Origin: Clostridia bacterium
GTDB taxonomy: Bacteria; Bacillota; Clostridia; Lachnospirales; Lachnospiraceae
Direction of reading: 5' to 3'
Length of the DNA stretch: 64,000 bases
Assembly (NCBI GenBank): GCA_003246295.1
Contig: QKAS01000032.1
Coordinates: 124,001-188,000 of the forward strand
Both the position numbers and the translations under genes were made by a program. The notes below the pieces were generated by a model. That model made no database searches. It was given only the letters and a program-made list of their open reading frames with translations, and was not told where the DNA came from. Positions 45,735 to 54,960 of the stretch are shown one piece after another (the first letter of the stretch is position 1; each line of letters starts with the position of its first letter).

Positions 45735-45811
45735 TCATTCATAGTACTTTAGGCATATTACATCATCGTTTGTCAGGTACATTGTTTTATTATCAATTGT
45801 ATTGATTTTTA

Positions 45812-46744
45812 TCAGATTGAAAAAAAATCACGTCCGTCTGCTTTGTCTTCCTCCAGTTGTGCTACCAACGCTTCCAGTGAATCGAATTTCATTTCAGGAC
45901 GCTTAAAGGCCATCACTTCTACTGTCACTTCCATCCCATACAGCTCTCTATTGAAGTCATAAATAAAAGTTTCCACACGCAGATGATTCTCATCACTCAC
46001 CGTTGGATTCATTCCTATATTCGTGATCCCAAAAAAAAGTTCATCATCTATCCTGATTCTGGAATAGTATACACCACAAGGTGGTAGTAATTTATTAGCA
46101 GCAGGAATCAAATTTATCGTAGGCATATTTAAGGTTCTACCAAGTTTTTTTCCATGCGTGACTTCGCCAGTAAAAGAATAATAACGCCCTGTGAGGTCAA
46201 ATACCGCTTCAACATTGCCAAGTTCAACATCTTCTCTGATCAGACTAGAACTGATTTCACGACCCTGAACACATAACTTGTCTGATATAAACACTGTATA
46301 ATCGTATCTTTTTCCAAGTTTTTTTAAAAGTTCACTATTTCCTGCTCCTTTATAACCAAATGAAAGATCAGGGCCTGCCGCTATTCTTGCCGCATGCAAT
46401 TTTTCGTGTAAAATTTTTTCTATAAAATCTTCTGGTGATATCGCCGCTGTTTCTTTGTTAATAGGAAATTCGATTAGTACATCAATTCCCATCTCTTCAA
46501 AAATTCTTCTTTTTTCTTCTTTTGTTGTCAGCTCTTTTTGTACTGCGTTTCCAAAAAAAGATGCCAATGGCATATCAAATGTAAACACCACTGCCTGCAT
46601 TCCCTGCTTTTTACAATCAATAATTTCTTGCAGCAGAATCTGATGTCCTTTGTGAATTCCATCAAATTTCCCTATCGTTACTGCAGACTTCCCATACAGT
46701 TCAAAATCTTTTGTATCTTTAATCAATTTCATATCATAATCCAT
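45812..46744 (-). CDS. ribF: Bifunctional riboflavin kinase / FAD synthetase
   Basis: 310 residues. N-terminal FAD synthetase nucleotidyltransferase domain (VTIGKFDGIHKGHQILL, about residue 22; DLSFGYKGAGNSELL, about 125; ISSSLIREDVELGNVE, about 165) and C-terminal flavokinase domain (LGRTLNMPTINL, about 200; GITNIGMNPTV, about 240). Makes FMN and FAD. The ATG at 46744 has GGAAAGG close by; one four codons later is possible. Last gene of the rimP-infB-truB operon, the usual truB-ribF link. Confidence 0.95.
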   Translation of the reverse strand: MDYDMKLIKDTKDFELYGKSAVTIGKFDGIHKGHQILLQEIIDCKKQGMQAVVFTFDMPLASFFGNAVQKELTTKEEKRRIFEEMGIDVLIEFPINKETAAISPEDFIEKILHEKLHAARIAAGPDLSFGYKGAGNSELLKKLGKRYDYTVFISDKLCVQGREISSSLIREDVELGNVEAVFDLTGRYYSFTGEVTHGKKLGRTLNMPTINLIPAANKLLPPCGVYYSRIRIDDELFFGITNIGMNPTVSDENHLRVETFIYDFNRELYGMEVTVEVMAFKRPEMKFDSLEALVAQLEEDKADGRDFFSI

Positions 46745-46773
46745 GCCTTTCCAAATAGCACAAACACGCGCAT

Positions 46774-47679
46774 TTACAAGGATTGTAAAAACATTTTCAC
46801 AGGTTTGAACAATTTTTGTATCTCATCATACCGATAGACTGCACAAAAGCAATCCAAACTGTTATAAACACGTACTTCTTCATTCGGTTCAAACAAACTT
46901 TCTGATGCTGTCTGTTCCAGGCCGAGTACATTTCCATTCATTAAAAATTTATCAAATTCTGGTTTCGTTGAAATTCTTTTGAGTTTCGAAAATACTTGTT
47001 CTGTCGTAATCCAATATCGACCAAGCTCATCAGATTTTACCAACGCTTCCACTTCCTTTAATGTGATTGCATTTTCAATATCAAAGTCTCCTGATCGGCT
47101 TCTGACAAGCGAACTCATTGCCGCGTTACAACCAAGTTTTTTGCCAATATCATGACAAATTGTTCGAATATAGGTTCCTTTAGAACAAAGAACTTTTAAC
47201 TTTACTTCATCCCCATCTATCGATAATACTTCTATTTTATGAACTGTAATTTTTCTTGCACTTCGTTCTATTTCAATTCCTTCACGTGCAAGTTCATATA
47301 GTTTCTTTCCATTTACCTTTACCGCAGAATACATCGGAGGTATTTGTGTCTGTTCCCCTTGAAAAGATAAAATCGTTTTTAAAATTTCTTCCTCTGATAC
47401 ATGTACTTCTCTCTTATCTAAAATTGTACCTGTTGTATCCTGCGTGTCCGTTTCAATTCCAAGTTTCATAACAGCAATATATTCTTTGTTTTTATCTGTC
47501 AGAAATTCGCATAGCTTTGTCGCGCTTCCAAAACAGACCGGAAGTACTCCCTCAGCATCAGGATCCAGTGTACCTGTATGTCCTATTTTTTTTTGTTTAC
47601 AAATTCCTCTAAGTACAGCTACCACATCGTGAGATGTATATCCTTTTTCTTTATATATATTTATGATACCATTTATCAT
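46774..47679 (-). CDS. truB: tRNA pseudouridine(55) synthase
   Basis: 301 residues. Makes pseudouridine at position 55 of tRNAs. Motif I GIINIYKEKGYTSHDVV (about residue 3), the catalytic Asp in GHTGTLDPDAEGVLPVCFG (about 38-40), then QIPPMYSAVKVNGKKLYELAR (shortened, about 112) and CSKGTYIRTICHDIG (about 170). The C-terminal extra domain is normal for Firmicutes. 29 bases before ribF. Confidence 0.96.
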   Translation of the reverse strand: MINGIINIYKEKGYTSHDVVAVLRGICKQKKIGHTGTLDPDAEGVLPVCFGSATKLCEFLTDKNKEYIAVMKLGIETDTQDTTGTILDKREVHVSEEEILKTILSFQGEQTQIPPMYSAVKVNGKKLYELAREGIEIERSARKITVHKIEVLSIDGDEVKLKVLCSKGTYIRTICHDIGKKLGCNAAMSSLVRSRSGDFDIENAITLKEVEALVKSDELGRYWITTEQVFSKLKRISTKPEFDKFLMNGNVLGLEQTASESLFEPNEEVRVYNSLDCFCAVYRYDEIQKLFKPVKMFLQSL

Positions 47680-47699
47680 TCAGTTTTCACCCTATTATT

Positions 47700-48656
47700 T
47701 CATTTGAGTTGTTTTTCGATTTGCGCTGAAAGATTGTTGATCACATCATGAAATGTTCCATTCATCGTGCATCCGGCAGCGCGACAATGTCCTCCACCAC
47801 CAAATAATTCGGCAATTTTAGCTACATTTACCTTTTCATTAGACCTCATGCTTACTTTATATTCCATCGTACCAATCTCATACATAAATACTGCACAATC
47901 AACGCCTTTTGTAATTCTAAGCTGATTAACAATCCCATCCAGATCCTTTGAATCTGCATGATAGAAGTCCATCATTTTCTTATCAACAGAACTTACGATA
48001 CATCTTCCATCCATAAATAGCAGACTTTCGAGAATCGCTCTTCCCATAATCTGATTTTGAAGATATGTTTTCTCATAGAACGTTTTTGTAATGATCTCCG
48101 AAAAATCAAACCCATATGCGATTAATTCTGCTACAGTCCGCAATGTCTTAGGGGATGTGTTGGAATACTGAAGTACTCCTGTATCATGAATAATCCCTAT
48201 ATAGATTGCTTTTGCTATCTCTGTGTCCATAAATTCACTTTCAACAAGATCATAAACCAGTTCACTGGTCGAACTTGCTTCGTGAACAATATAATTAAAA
48301 TCACCACAACCCTTGTTGGTAATATGATGATCTATATTCACTTTAATTTTTGCTGCCTCAAAATATTTTTTCCCTTGCCCAAGTCTTTCACTTTCACAGT
48401 CAAGAACAAAGAACACATCATGTGCTTCTTCTTCCATAAAGTCATGATTTAATTTTTCAAACCCTTTAATACATGAAAAAATATCAGAAGGTTCTTCAAG
48501 ATATACAGTTACTTCTGAGTCTGGAAACCTGTTTTTTAAATAAGCAGATAATGCCAGTGTTGAACCAACACAATCTCCATCAGGGCGAATATGACCACTG
48601 ATACCTATTCTTTTTTTGTCACTACAGATTTTGTTGATATCAATTTTATCTCCCAT
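47700..48656 (-). CDS. nrnA: DHH/DHHA1 phosphoesterase, NrnA-like
   Basis: 318 residues. Motifs ISGHIRPDGDCVGSTLAL (about residue 19), FFVLDCE (about 80), NIDHHITNKGCGDFN (DHH, about 111) and the C-terminal GGGGHCRAAG (about 287). Members degrade nano-RNAs (2-5 nt), and some act on pAp or cyclic dinucleotides. The place between rbfA and truB is the normal clostridial location of NrnA. Exact substrate not readable. Confidence 0.9.
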   Translation of the reverse strand: MGDKIDINKICSDKKRIGISGHIRPDGDCVGSTLALSAYLKNRFPDSEVTVYLEEPSDIFSCIKGFEKLNHDFMEEEAHDVFFVLDCESERLGQGKKYFEAAKIKVNIDHHITNKGCGDFNYIVHEASSTSELVYDLVESEFMDTEIAKAIYIGIIHDTGVLQYSNTSPKTLRTVAELIAYGFDFSEIITKTFYEKTYLQNQIMGRAILESLLFMDGRCIVSSVDKKMMDFYHADSKDLDGIVNQLRITKGVDCAVFMYEIGTMEYKVSMRSNEKVNVAKIAELFGGGGHCRAAGCTMNGTFHDVINNLSAQIEKQLK

Positions 48657-48698
48657 ACCATCACTCCCATTACAAAATTTGATGTTTGCATTAACGCC

Positions 48699-48726
48699 AA
48701 AAAGGGATTGTTATTCATCCCTTTTT
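48699..48726 (-). terminator. Hairpin overlapping the end of rbfA
   Basis: AAAAAGGGAT / ATCCCTTTTT, 10-bp stem and 8-base loop that contains the rbfA stop codon (48711-48713). It would act as an intra-operon terminator or attenuator before nrnA. Confidence 0.7.
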
Positions 48727-49082
48727 TCTAAGTTCTTATTTACATCGTCAATCTTCTTCGACATGTTTACACCATAAGCAATCGACTGGTCAATAATAAA
48801 CGTGATTACAGGCGTATTTCTAAGATTAATTTCTTTTGCCAATTTATTTCGGATAAATCCTTCTGCACTCCTAAGTCCAGCAAGTGTATCTGCCTGTGCC
48901 TTTTCATCACCATATACACTGATCCACGCCTTACAAGTTTTCAGATCTGGTGAAACCTCAACAGCAACTACGGAAGTAAGCATATGGATTCTCGGATCTT
49001 TTATTTCACTTCTGATGATTTCAGCCAGAACTCTTTGGACTTCTCCATTGATTCTTGTATTTTTTACACTATTCTTTCTCAT
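48711..49082 (-). CDS. rbfA: 30S ribosome-binding factor A
   Basis: 123 residues. KH-like fold: RINGEVQRVLAEIIRSEIKDPRI, LTSVVAVEVSPDLKTCKAWI, and TPVITFIIDQSIAYG. Helps mature the 16S rRNA 5' end and works during cold adaptation. Follows infB after 79 bases that hold a strong hairpin, and its 3' end lies within another hairpin. Confidence 0.95.
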   Translation of the reverse strand: MRKNSVKNTRINGEVQRVLAEIIRSEIKDPRIHMLTSVVAVEVSPDLKTCKAWISVYGDEKAQADTLAGLRSAEGFIRNKLAKEINLRNTPVITFIIDQSIAYGVNMSKKIDDVNKNLEKRDE

Positions 49083-49113
49083 AGCACCTCTGTTTTATAA
49101 AAATGAAACCAAA

Positions 49114-49156
49114 ACACATTTACGGCTTGCGTTCATCCCACGCAAACCGTATGTGT
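49114..49156 (-). terminator. Attenuator-like hairpin between infB and rbfA
   Basis: Minus strand ACACATACGGTTTGCGT pairs, with a few mismatches, with ACGCAAGCCGTAAATGTGT around a 7-base loop, followed by TTTTGG. It begins just after the infB stop codon. Likely lowers expression of rbfA-nrnA-truB-ribF relative to infB. Confidence 0.7.
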
Positions 49157-49161
49157 TCAAT

Positions 49162-52100
49162 TTATCTTGGTACTTCTACCATAACATATGCCTCAACAAC
49201 ATCAAGTTCCTGGAACTGATCAAATCCTGTAAATGTGAGACCACATTCAAATCCAGCTTTGACTTCTTTTACATCATCCTTAAATCTCTTGAGTGCTTCC
49301 AGTTCACCTTCAAAGACCTGCTTGCCTTCTCTACTGATACGTACCTTACAATTTCTCTGAAGAACTCCATCAAGAACATAAGAACCAGCAATATTACCAA
49401 TTGCAGAAGCTTTGAAAATCTGTCTTATTTCAGCATGTCCAATTATTTTTTCTTCAAATACAGGATCAAGCATACCCTTCATGGCAGCTTCTACATCTTC
49501 AATTGCCTGATAGATTACTTTATAAAGTCTTAAATCCACACCTTCTCGTTCGGCAGTTGCTTTTGCTGTTGCATCATGACGTACATTGAATCCAATGATA
49601 ATTGCTTTTGAAGCACTTGCAAGAATAACATCTGATTCATTGATTGCACCAACTCCACCATGAATTACTTTTACAACAACTTCCTCATTTGAAAGTTTCA
49701 CAAGACTTTGTTTCACGGCTTCAACCGATCCCTGAACATCCGCTTTAATGATAATATTCAGCTCTTTTAAGTTACCAGCCTGAATCTGTGTGAACAGATC
49801 ATCCAGTGACATTTTAGCTTTTGTATCTTCGAGCATTTTTTCTCTGTTCTGAGCAATAAATGTATCAGCGAATTGTTTTGCTTCTCTGTCATTTTCAGGA
49901 GCAACAAATACATCTCCCGCATTTGGCACATCGTTAAGACCAAGAATTTCAACCGGGGTAGAAGGTCCAGCTTCTTTTACTCTACGTCCTTTATCGTCAA
50001 TCATTGCTCTTACTTTACCATGGCATGAACCCGCTGCAATAAAATCTCCAACATGAAGTGTACCTTTTTGCACAAGAATCGTTGCAACCGGTCCTCTCCC
50101 TTTGTCAAGCTGCGCCTCAATAACAAGTCCTCTTGCTGTTCTCTTAGGATTTGCTTTTAGTTCGAGGATTTCGGATGTTAACAGAATCATCTCTAAGAGT
50201 TGTTCAATTCCGTCGCCTGTCTTTGCTGAAACAGGTGCATATACTGTGCTTCCGCCCCAATCTTCTGGAATCAATTCATACTCTGTCAATTCTTGTTTTA
50301 CTCTGTCAATATTTGCGTTTGGCTTGTCAATTTTATTAACTGCTACAATAATCTCAATACCAGCAGCTTTTGCATGACTGATTGCTTCTACTGTCTGTGG
50401 CATAACTCCGTCATCTGCAGCAACAACTAAAATAGCAATGTCTGTCGCATTTGCTCCACGCATACGCATAGATGTAAAGGCTTCATGACCTGGTGTATCC
50501 AAAAATGTAATCTTCTGGTCTTTAATATTTACTGTATAAGCACCAATGTGCTGTGTAATACCACCAGCTTCTTTATCTGTAACATTTGTTTTTCTGATTG
50601 CATCCAGAAGTGAAGTTTTACCATGATCAACGTGTCCCATAACGCAGATAACTGGCGGTCTGGCTGTCATTTCTTCAGCATTTTCTTCTTCTTCACGAAG
50701 AAGCTCTTCTATGACGTCAACAACAACTTCCTTTTCACACATGATTTCATATTCGAGTGCAATTTCTTCTGCTGCATCATAAGTAATTTCCTGATTTACA
50801 GTTACAACTTGGCCCTGTAAGAACAGTTTCTTTACAATAGCAGAAGGTTGAATTTTCATTTTATCTGCTAATTCTTTGATTGTAAGCACTTCTGGAAGAA
50901 TGATTACTTTGATTTGCTCTTCAGCTTCTTTCGGTTTCTTCTCAGGTTTAATAAATCTACCTGGTTTTGCCTTCATTGCATCATCTTCGTAAATTTTATC
51001 ACGTTTACTTCTGCTGTCTTTTTCCTGACCAAGTTTTCTCTTTGCTTCATCACGACGTTTTTCGGGCTGAATAATTGGAGAATCCCCACTAAATGGCTTT
51101 GCGCCCTGTGGCTTGCCATATCTATTATCTTCTCTTCCATCACCTTTTTGGAATCTGTCGTTGTTGTATGGCCTGTTCTGTCCGCCTGCATTATTATATG
51201 GTCTGCTCTGACCACCTGCATTGTTATATGGTCTGCTCTGACCACCTGCATTGTTATATGGTCTGCTCTGGCCACCTGCATTGTTATATGGTCTGCTCTG
51301 ACCATCATTATTATATGGTCTGCTCTGGCCACCTGCATTGTTATATGGTCTGTTCTGACCATCATTATTATATGGTCTGTTCTGGCCACCTGCATTGTTA
51401 TACGGTCTGTTCTGACCATCATTATTATATGGTCTGTTCTGGCCACCTGCATTGTTATACGGTCTGCTCTGACCATCATTATTATATGGTCTGTTCTGGC
51501 CTCCTGTATTGTTATATGGTCTGTTTTGGCCACCTGTGTTATTATACGGTCTACTCTGGCCGTCATTATTATAAGATCTGTTCTGGCCGCCTGCATTGTT
51601 ATATGGTCTGTTTTGGCCACCTGTGTTATTATACGGTCTGCTCTGGCCGTCATTATTATAAGATCTGTTCTGACCACCTGCATTATTATATGGTCTTCCA
51701 GAATTTTCACTTTGCGTTTGTTGTCTTACAGGTGCAGCTTCTGTTGAAGTTGTCGCCTGCGGCGTCTCTTTTACAAAAGATGATTGCGCACTGCTTTGTA
51801 CAGGTGCACTTTCTTTAGGGGTCACAGGGGTTGGTTTAATTTTAGTCTTTGCCTCCACTTGTGCCTGATTTTGTGGCTCTTTATTCTGAGTTTCCACTTT
51901 TATTGGATCTTGTTTCACTTCTGCCTTCATTGCCACAGGCTGTTCTGCAGTCACTGCTTTTGATGGCTGTGATGCTGGTGCCTGTTTTACTGCCGGCTTT
52001 GTATTTGTAGAATGAGGTGGAAGATTAGATGCGCCTCCAGGAAGCTTACTATTTTGTGGGTTACTTACAAAAATAATATTCTTCTTTTTCTTCTGTACCT

Positions 52101-52329
52101 CTTCTGATTTATGTTCTTCTTTGTGTTCTGCATCAGATATTTTGCTATTCTCTGCCATACTTCCCTTTCCGGTTGACCCAAAAGCTTTTTTTACAATATC
52201 CACATCGTGATCCTCAAGTGTCGTCATATGATTTTTTATGTCAACACCTTTGTCGTGAAGTAGATTAATGATATCTTTGCTCGGTTTATCAAGTTCCTTA
52301 GCGAGTTCATGTACTCTCAATTTCGCCAT
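49162..52329 (-). CDS. infB: Translation initiation factor IF-2 with long Asn/Gly repeat tract
   Basis: 1055 residues, much longer than the 716 of Bacillus IF-2. N-terminal IF2-N-like domain ([20 protein letters not shown]), a Gln/Pro/Lys-rich linker (about 70-210), a repeat tract (212-391) of RPYNN(A/D/T)G(G)Q(N/S) units, a second IF2-N domain ([21 protein letters not shown], shortened, about 478), then the GTPase (G1 GHVDHGKTS near 564; [21 protein letters not shown]) and domains II-IV. Binds initiator tRNA and joins the subunits. Between ylxQ and rbfA. Confidence 0.97.
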   Translation of the reverse strand: MAKLRVHELAKELDKPSKDIINLLHDKGVDIKNHMTTLEDHDVDIVKKAFGSTGKGSMAENSKISDAEHKEEHKSEEVQKKKKNIIFVSNPQNSKLPGGASNLPPHSTNTKPAVKQAPASQPSKAVTAEQPVAMKAEVKQDPIKVETQNKEPQNQAQVEAKTKIKPTPVTPKESAPVQSSAQSSFVKETPQATTSTEAAPVRQQTQSENSGRPYNNAGGQNRSYNNDGQSRPYNNTGGQNRPYNNAGGQNRSYNNDGQSRPYNNTGGQNRPYNNTGGQNRPYNNDGQSRPYNNAGGQNRPYNNDGQNRPYNNAGGQNRPYNNDGQNRPYNNAGGQSRPYNNDGQSRPYNNAGGQSRPYNNAGGQSRPYNNAGGQSRPYNNAGGQNRPYNNDRFQKGDGREDNRYGKPQGAKPFSGDSPIIQPEKRRDEAKRKLGQEKDSRSKRDKIYEDDAMKAKPGRFIKPEKKPKEAEEQIKVIILPEVLTIKELADKMKIQPSAIVKKLFLQGQVVTVNQEITYDAAEEIALEYEIMCEKEVVVDVIEELLREEEENAEEMTARPPVICVMGHVDHGKTSLLDAIRKTNVTDKEAGGITQHIGAYTVNIKDQKITFLDTPGHEAFTSMRMRGANATDIAILVVAADDGVMPQTVEAISHAKAAGIEIIVAVNKIDKPNANIDRVKQELTEYELIPEDWGGSTVYAPVSAKTGDGIEQLLEMILLTSEILELKANPKRTARGLVIEAQLDKGRGPVATILVQKGTLHVGDFIAAGSCHGKVRAMIDDKGRRVKEAGPSTPVEILGLNDVPNAGDVFVAPENDREAKQFADTFIAQNREKMLEDTKAKMSLDDLFTQIQAGNLKELNIIIKADVQGSVEAVKQSLVKLSNEEVVVKVIHGGVGAINESDVILASASKAIIIGFNVRHDATAKATAEREGVDLRLYKVIYQAIEDVEAAMKGMLDPVFEEKIIGHAEIRQIFKASAIGNIAGSYVLDGVLQRNCKVRISREGKQVFEGELEALKRFKDDVKEVKAGFECGLTFTGFDQFQELDVVEAYVMVEVPR
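51157..51696 (-). repeat. Tandem decapeptide-coding repeat in infB
   Basis: 18 full units plus a partial one, each 27 or 30 bases, coding for [10 protein letters not shown]-, RPYNNDGQN- or RSYNNDGQS-like units, all in frame. Nucleotide identity between units is very high, indicating recent duplication. Units with Asp are 9 residues, those with Ala or Thr 10, so both lengths are mixed along the tract. The high identity leaves other reading frames open, which explains the long antisense frames seen here. Confidence 0.95.
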
Positions 52330-52663
52330 TCCTACTACCTCCGTTTTGTGTGGGTTCTTCCAGGTGTTTTAGAATTGAATTTGCGAATCCACTGTCTGTA
52401 ATCGCCAGCGATGCTCGTAACTCTTTACCCATGGCATGTCCCAGTTCTTCTTTTGACCCGAGGATCCGTATTGGAACGTGATAAAACTCACACATATTTT
52501 GAAACATTTTTTTTGTATTGTCAGACGCATCTGCCCCTACCAGTACAAGTTTTGCACTGCCGGCTTTCACCGCTTTGTCTGTTGCAAACTCACCACTCAC
52601 AACATTTCTTGATCGTTCTGCAAGACCGATCAAAGAGAAAATCTTCTTACTATTCAATACCAT
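52307..52663 (-). CDS. ylxQ: L7Ae-like ribosomal/K-turn binding protein
   Basis: 118 residues, L7Ae/L30e fold: [25 protein letters not shown] and [18 protein letters not shown]. It binds kink-turn RNA in Bacillus. The ATG at 52663 has AAAGGAG 5 bases upstream and overlaps the ylxR end by 14 bases. It overlaps infB by 23 bases. Standard nusA-ylxR-ylxQ-infB order. Confidence 0.9.
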   Translation of the reverse strand: MVLNSKKIFSLIGLAERSRNVVSGEFATDKAVKAGSAKLVLVGADASDNTKKMFQNMCEFYHVPIRILGSKEELGHAMGKELRASLAITDSGFANSILKHLEEPTQNGGSRNGEIEST

Positions 52664-52916
52664 CAAACTCCTTTTGCAGGTTCTCATATACCTGTTCTGG
52701 AATACTCATTTTAAAGGAACGATCTAAGCCTTTGCACTTTCTGGCTTTTTCAAGGCATTCTTTTGACTTACAAAGATAAGCGCCTCTTCCGTTCTTTCTT
52801 CCTGTTATGTCTAATATAATTTCATTCTCGGCTGTTTTAAGCACGCGCATCATTTCACGCTTGTTTTTCATCTCTCCACATCCGATACATTGTCTCATTG
52901 GGATTTTTTTGTTCAT
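52650..52916 (-). CDS. ylxR: YlxR (RnpM) RNA-binding protein
   Basis: 88 residues. Motifs PMRQCIGCGEMKNKREMMRVL and GRKNGRGAYLCKSKECLEKARK with four conserved cysteines. YlxR binds RNA and modulates RNase P in Bacillus. Between nusA (12 bases) and ylxQ (overlap). Confidence 0.93.
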   Translation of the reverse strand: MNKKIPMRQCIGCGEMKNKREMMRVLKTAENEIILDITGRKNGRGAYLCKSKECLEKARKCKGLDRSFKMSIPEQVYENLQKEFDGIE

Positions 52917-52928
52917 GCCACCCCATCC

Positions 52929-54092
52929 TTATTCTTGTTCTGCTGATGTTTCAGAAGCTTCTTCATACTGTACTTCTTCTGCATCAAATTCTTCTTCATA
53001 TCCTTCTTCGTATTCATCAATATAATCTTCATAACGGAATCCCGGTGCATCTTTTGCCTGAGATTCACTTTTAATATCAATCTTAAATCCTGTAAGTCTT
53101 GCAGCAAGACGTGCATTCTGTCCTTCTTTACCAATCGCAAGTGATAACTGATAATCAGGCACTACTACTTTTGCTGTTTTTTCATCTGGGTCAGCAAACA
53201 CTGCAACGATCTTGGCTGGTGACAATGCATTCTGAATTAGATTTCCTGGATTTTCATCCCAATTTACAATATCTATTTTCTCGCCTCTCAACTCATCCAC
53301 GATGTTGTTGACTCGTGCACCGTTCATTCCTACACACGCTCCAACTGCATCAACATTAGGATCATTGGAAAATACTGCAATTTTAGTACGGCTTCCAGCT
53401 TCTCTGGCAATACTCTTGATTTCAACGGTACCATCACTGATTTCTGCTACTTCTGATTCAAATAATCTTTTTACAAGCTCAGGATGTGTACGGCTCACCA
53501 TGATGCGTGGACCTTTTGGAGTGTTTTTCACTTCTATAATATAAACTTTAATTCTCTCAGTGGGTTTAAACACTTCTCCTTTGACCTGTTCTGTTTCATT
53601 TAGGATTGCATCTGCTTTTCCAAGGTTCACAGCAATATTCTTGCCAACATACCTTTGTACAATACCGGTTACAACATCTTTTTCTTTTTCATAATACTGA
53701 TTATAGATAACAGAACGTTCTTCTTCTCTGATTTTTTGTAAAATTACATTTTTTGCATTTTGTGTTGCAATGCGTCCAAATTCTTTTGATTTGATTTCTA
53801 CATTTAAAATAGTACCTATTTCTGCTTTTTTGGAAAGTTCTTTTGCATCTTCAAGCGCAATCTGTGTCACATCATCTTCAACATCTTCTTTTGTGGCTAC
53901 TACTTCTTTTTCTGCATAAACAAGAAAATCACATGTTTCTCTGTTAATCTCAACTTTAATGTTGTCAGATTTTCCAAAATGATTTTTACAAGCTGTAATC
54001 AATGAGTTTTCAATTGCTTCAAACAAAGTTTCTTTGCTGATTTCCTTCTCTTTTTCAAGGATATCTAATGCTTCCATTAATTCTTTATTCAT
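52929..54092 (-). CDS. nusA: Transcription termination/antitermination factor NusA
   Basis: 387 residues. N-terminal RNA-polymerase-binding domain (MNKELMEALDILEKEKEISKE, shortened), S1 domain (DVVTGIVQRYVGKNIAVNLG, about 138), then two KH domains (about 200-345; VGACVGMNGARVNNIVDELRGE; SLAIGKEGQNARLAARLTG). The tail from about 360 is strongly acidic. No C-terminal acidic repeats of proteobacteria, as expected for Firmicutes. 19 bases after rimP. Confidence 0.96.
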   Translation of the reverse strand: MNKELMEALDILEKEKEISKETLFEAIENSLITACKNHFGKSDNIKVEINRETCDFLVYAEKEVVATKEDVEDDVTQIALEDAKELSKKAEIGTILNVEIKSKEFGRIATQNAKNVILQKIREEERSVIYNQYYEKEKDVVTGIVQRYVGKNIAVNLGKADAILNETEQVKGEVFKPTERIKVYIIEVKNTPKGPRIMVSRTHPELVKRLFESEVAEISDGTVEIKSIAREAGSRTKIAVFSNDPNVDAVGACVGMNGARVNNIVDELRGEKIDIVNWDENPGNLIQNALSPAKIVAVFADPDEKTAKVVVPDYQLSLAIGKEGQNARLAARLTGFKIDIKSESQAKDAPGFRYEDYIDEYEEGYEEEFDAEEVQYEEASETSAEQE

Positions 54093-54111
54093 TCTTCGTC
54101 ATCCTCCAGAT

Positions 54112-54576
54112 CTAAAAGTCAAACGCCAGTCTGATCAGCGCCACTTCCGTTTTTAAAAATACAATATTTTCTTCTTCAGTCTTTATTGTGATGGTCTCTT
54201 TGTCAAAACCTTCTAACAAACCGTGAAACTCTTTTTTACCGTCTTTAGGTTTGTAAGTTTTTACATCTACAGCTTGACCAATACTCTTTTGTAGGTGTCT
54301 GTCTTTTTTTAACGCTCTTCCAAGACCAGGGCTGCTCACTTCAAAAATATAAGCCTCTTCAATATAGTCTTCTTTGTCCAGAATCTCAGACATTGCTCTG
54401 CTAACGCGTTCACAATCCTGTATGTTGACTCCTTCTGGTTTATCTATAAAAACTCTCAAATACCATTCAGAAGCCTCTTTTACAAATTCTACATCGTATA
54501 CCTCAAGATCATATTCCTGAACAATTGGCTGCAGAAATTCCTCTGTCTTTGCTTCATAGGACTCGCGTTTAGACAT
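54112..54576 (-). CDS. rimP: Ribosome maturation factor RimP
   Basis: 154 residues. YDLEVYDVEFVKEASEWYLRVFID and DCERVSRAMSEILD, VSSPGLGRALKK are the family signatures; a C-terminal SH3-like domain follows. Assists 30S assembly. The ATG at 54576 has AAAGG 7 bases upstream; a longer frame lacks homology. First gene of the translation operon, read from the promoter at 54682-54710. Confidence 0.94.
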   Translation of the reverse strand: MSKRESYEAKTEEFLQPIVQEYDLEVYDVEFVKEASEWYLRVFIDKPEGVNIQDCERVSRAMSEILDKEDYIEEAYIFEVSSPGLGRALKKDRHLQKSIGQAVDVKTYKPKDGKKEFHGLLEGFDKETITIKTEEENIVFLKTEVALIRLAFDF

Positions 54577-54627
54577 GTATACACCTTTCCTTTCTTTTTT
54601 CATATCAAATTTGGTTCAACCCAACAA

Positions 54628-54655
54628 ATAAGAGTGGACGCAAGCCCACTCTTAT
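54628..54655 (-). ncRNA. rimP leader hairpin
   Basis: 10-bp perfect stem ATAAGAGTGG / CCACTCTTAT with an 8-base loop, about 20 bases after the predicted transcription start. Could be a regulatory 5' leader element of the rimP-nusA operon; no T-run follows. Type is inferred. Confidence 0.5.
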
Positions 54656-54681
54656 CATTTAATCTTATCTAGTCTTTCTGA

Positions 54682-54710
54682 AGTATAGCACCATCTTTCA
54701 GACAATGCAA
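54682..54710 (-). promoter_or_regulatory. Promoter of the rimP-nusA-infB-ribF operon
   Basis: Minus strand TTGCAT (54705-54710), 17-base spacer, TATACT (54682-54687). Located between the tRNA-Glu terminator and rimP. Confidence 0.8.
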
Positions 54711-54790
54711 GATTTTTCCTTATTATTAAGTAAATTTCGTGCAAAACTTTGATAAAATGTTTTAAAATTAAAAATCAGAGGGCAATTAGC

Positions 54791-54820
54791 AAAAAAACAC
54801 CGATAAACTCGGTGTTTTTT
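54791..54820 (-). terminator. tRNA-Glu terminator
   Basis: Minus strand AAAAAACACCG / CGGTGTTTTTT with a 7-base loop and a T-run, three bases after the tRNA 3' end. Bidirectional by symmetry. Confidence 0.93.
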
Positions 54821-54823
54821 AAG

Positions 54824-54895
54824 CAGCGCGTACGGGAATCGAACCCGTGATTCTGCCGTGAGAGGGCAACGTCTTAACCTCTTGACCAACGCGCC
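54824..54895 (-). tRNA. tRNA-Glu (anticodon CTC)
   Basis: Cloverleaf of 72 bases on the minus strand: acceptor GGCGCGT / ACGCGCT, D arm GTC...GAC, anticodon stem TTGCC / GGCAG with loop CTCTCAC (anticodon CTC), T stem ACGGG / CCCGT with loop TTCGATT. The first acceptor pair is G1-U72 and the CCA end is not encoded. It stands alone between polC and rimP with its own promoter and terminator. It reads GAG codons; an isoacceptor for GAA must lie elsewhere. Confidence 0.93.
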
Positions 54896-54915
54896 TGAAA
54901 AAAAAGTCCTTTTGT

Positions 54916-54944
54916 ATTGTATCCCAGATGGGAATGTAATGCAA
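54916..54944 (-). promoter_or_regulatory. tRNA-Glu promoter
   Basis: Minus strand TTGCAT (54939-54944), 17-base spacer, TACAAT (54916-54921), about 20 bases before the mature tRNA 5' end. Confidence 0.8.
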
Positions 54945-54960
54945 GAACTTTTTTATTTTT

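Noticed and set aside
51157-51700. Regular repeats with near-equal spacing that could be taken for a CRISPR array
   Set aside because: Units are head-to-tail with no unique spacers, remain in frame within infB and encode a regular peptide; no cas genes are nearby.
50914-51818. Three long open frames (about 240-277 residues) over the IF-2 repeat on both strands
   Set aside because: They arise because a short repeat without stop codons keeps alternative frames open. They have no ribosome binding site or recognised domain, and lie within infB.
54698-54889. Open frame of 63 residues over the tRNA-Glu region
   Set aside because: It reads through the tRNA and its terminator; the cloverleaf, promoter and terminator account for the DNA.
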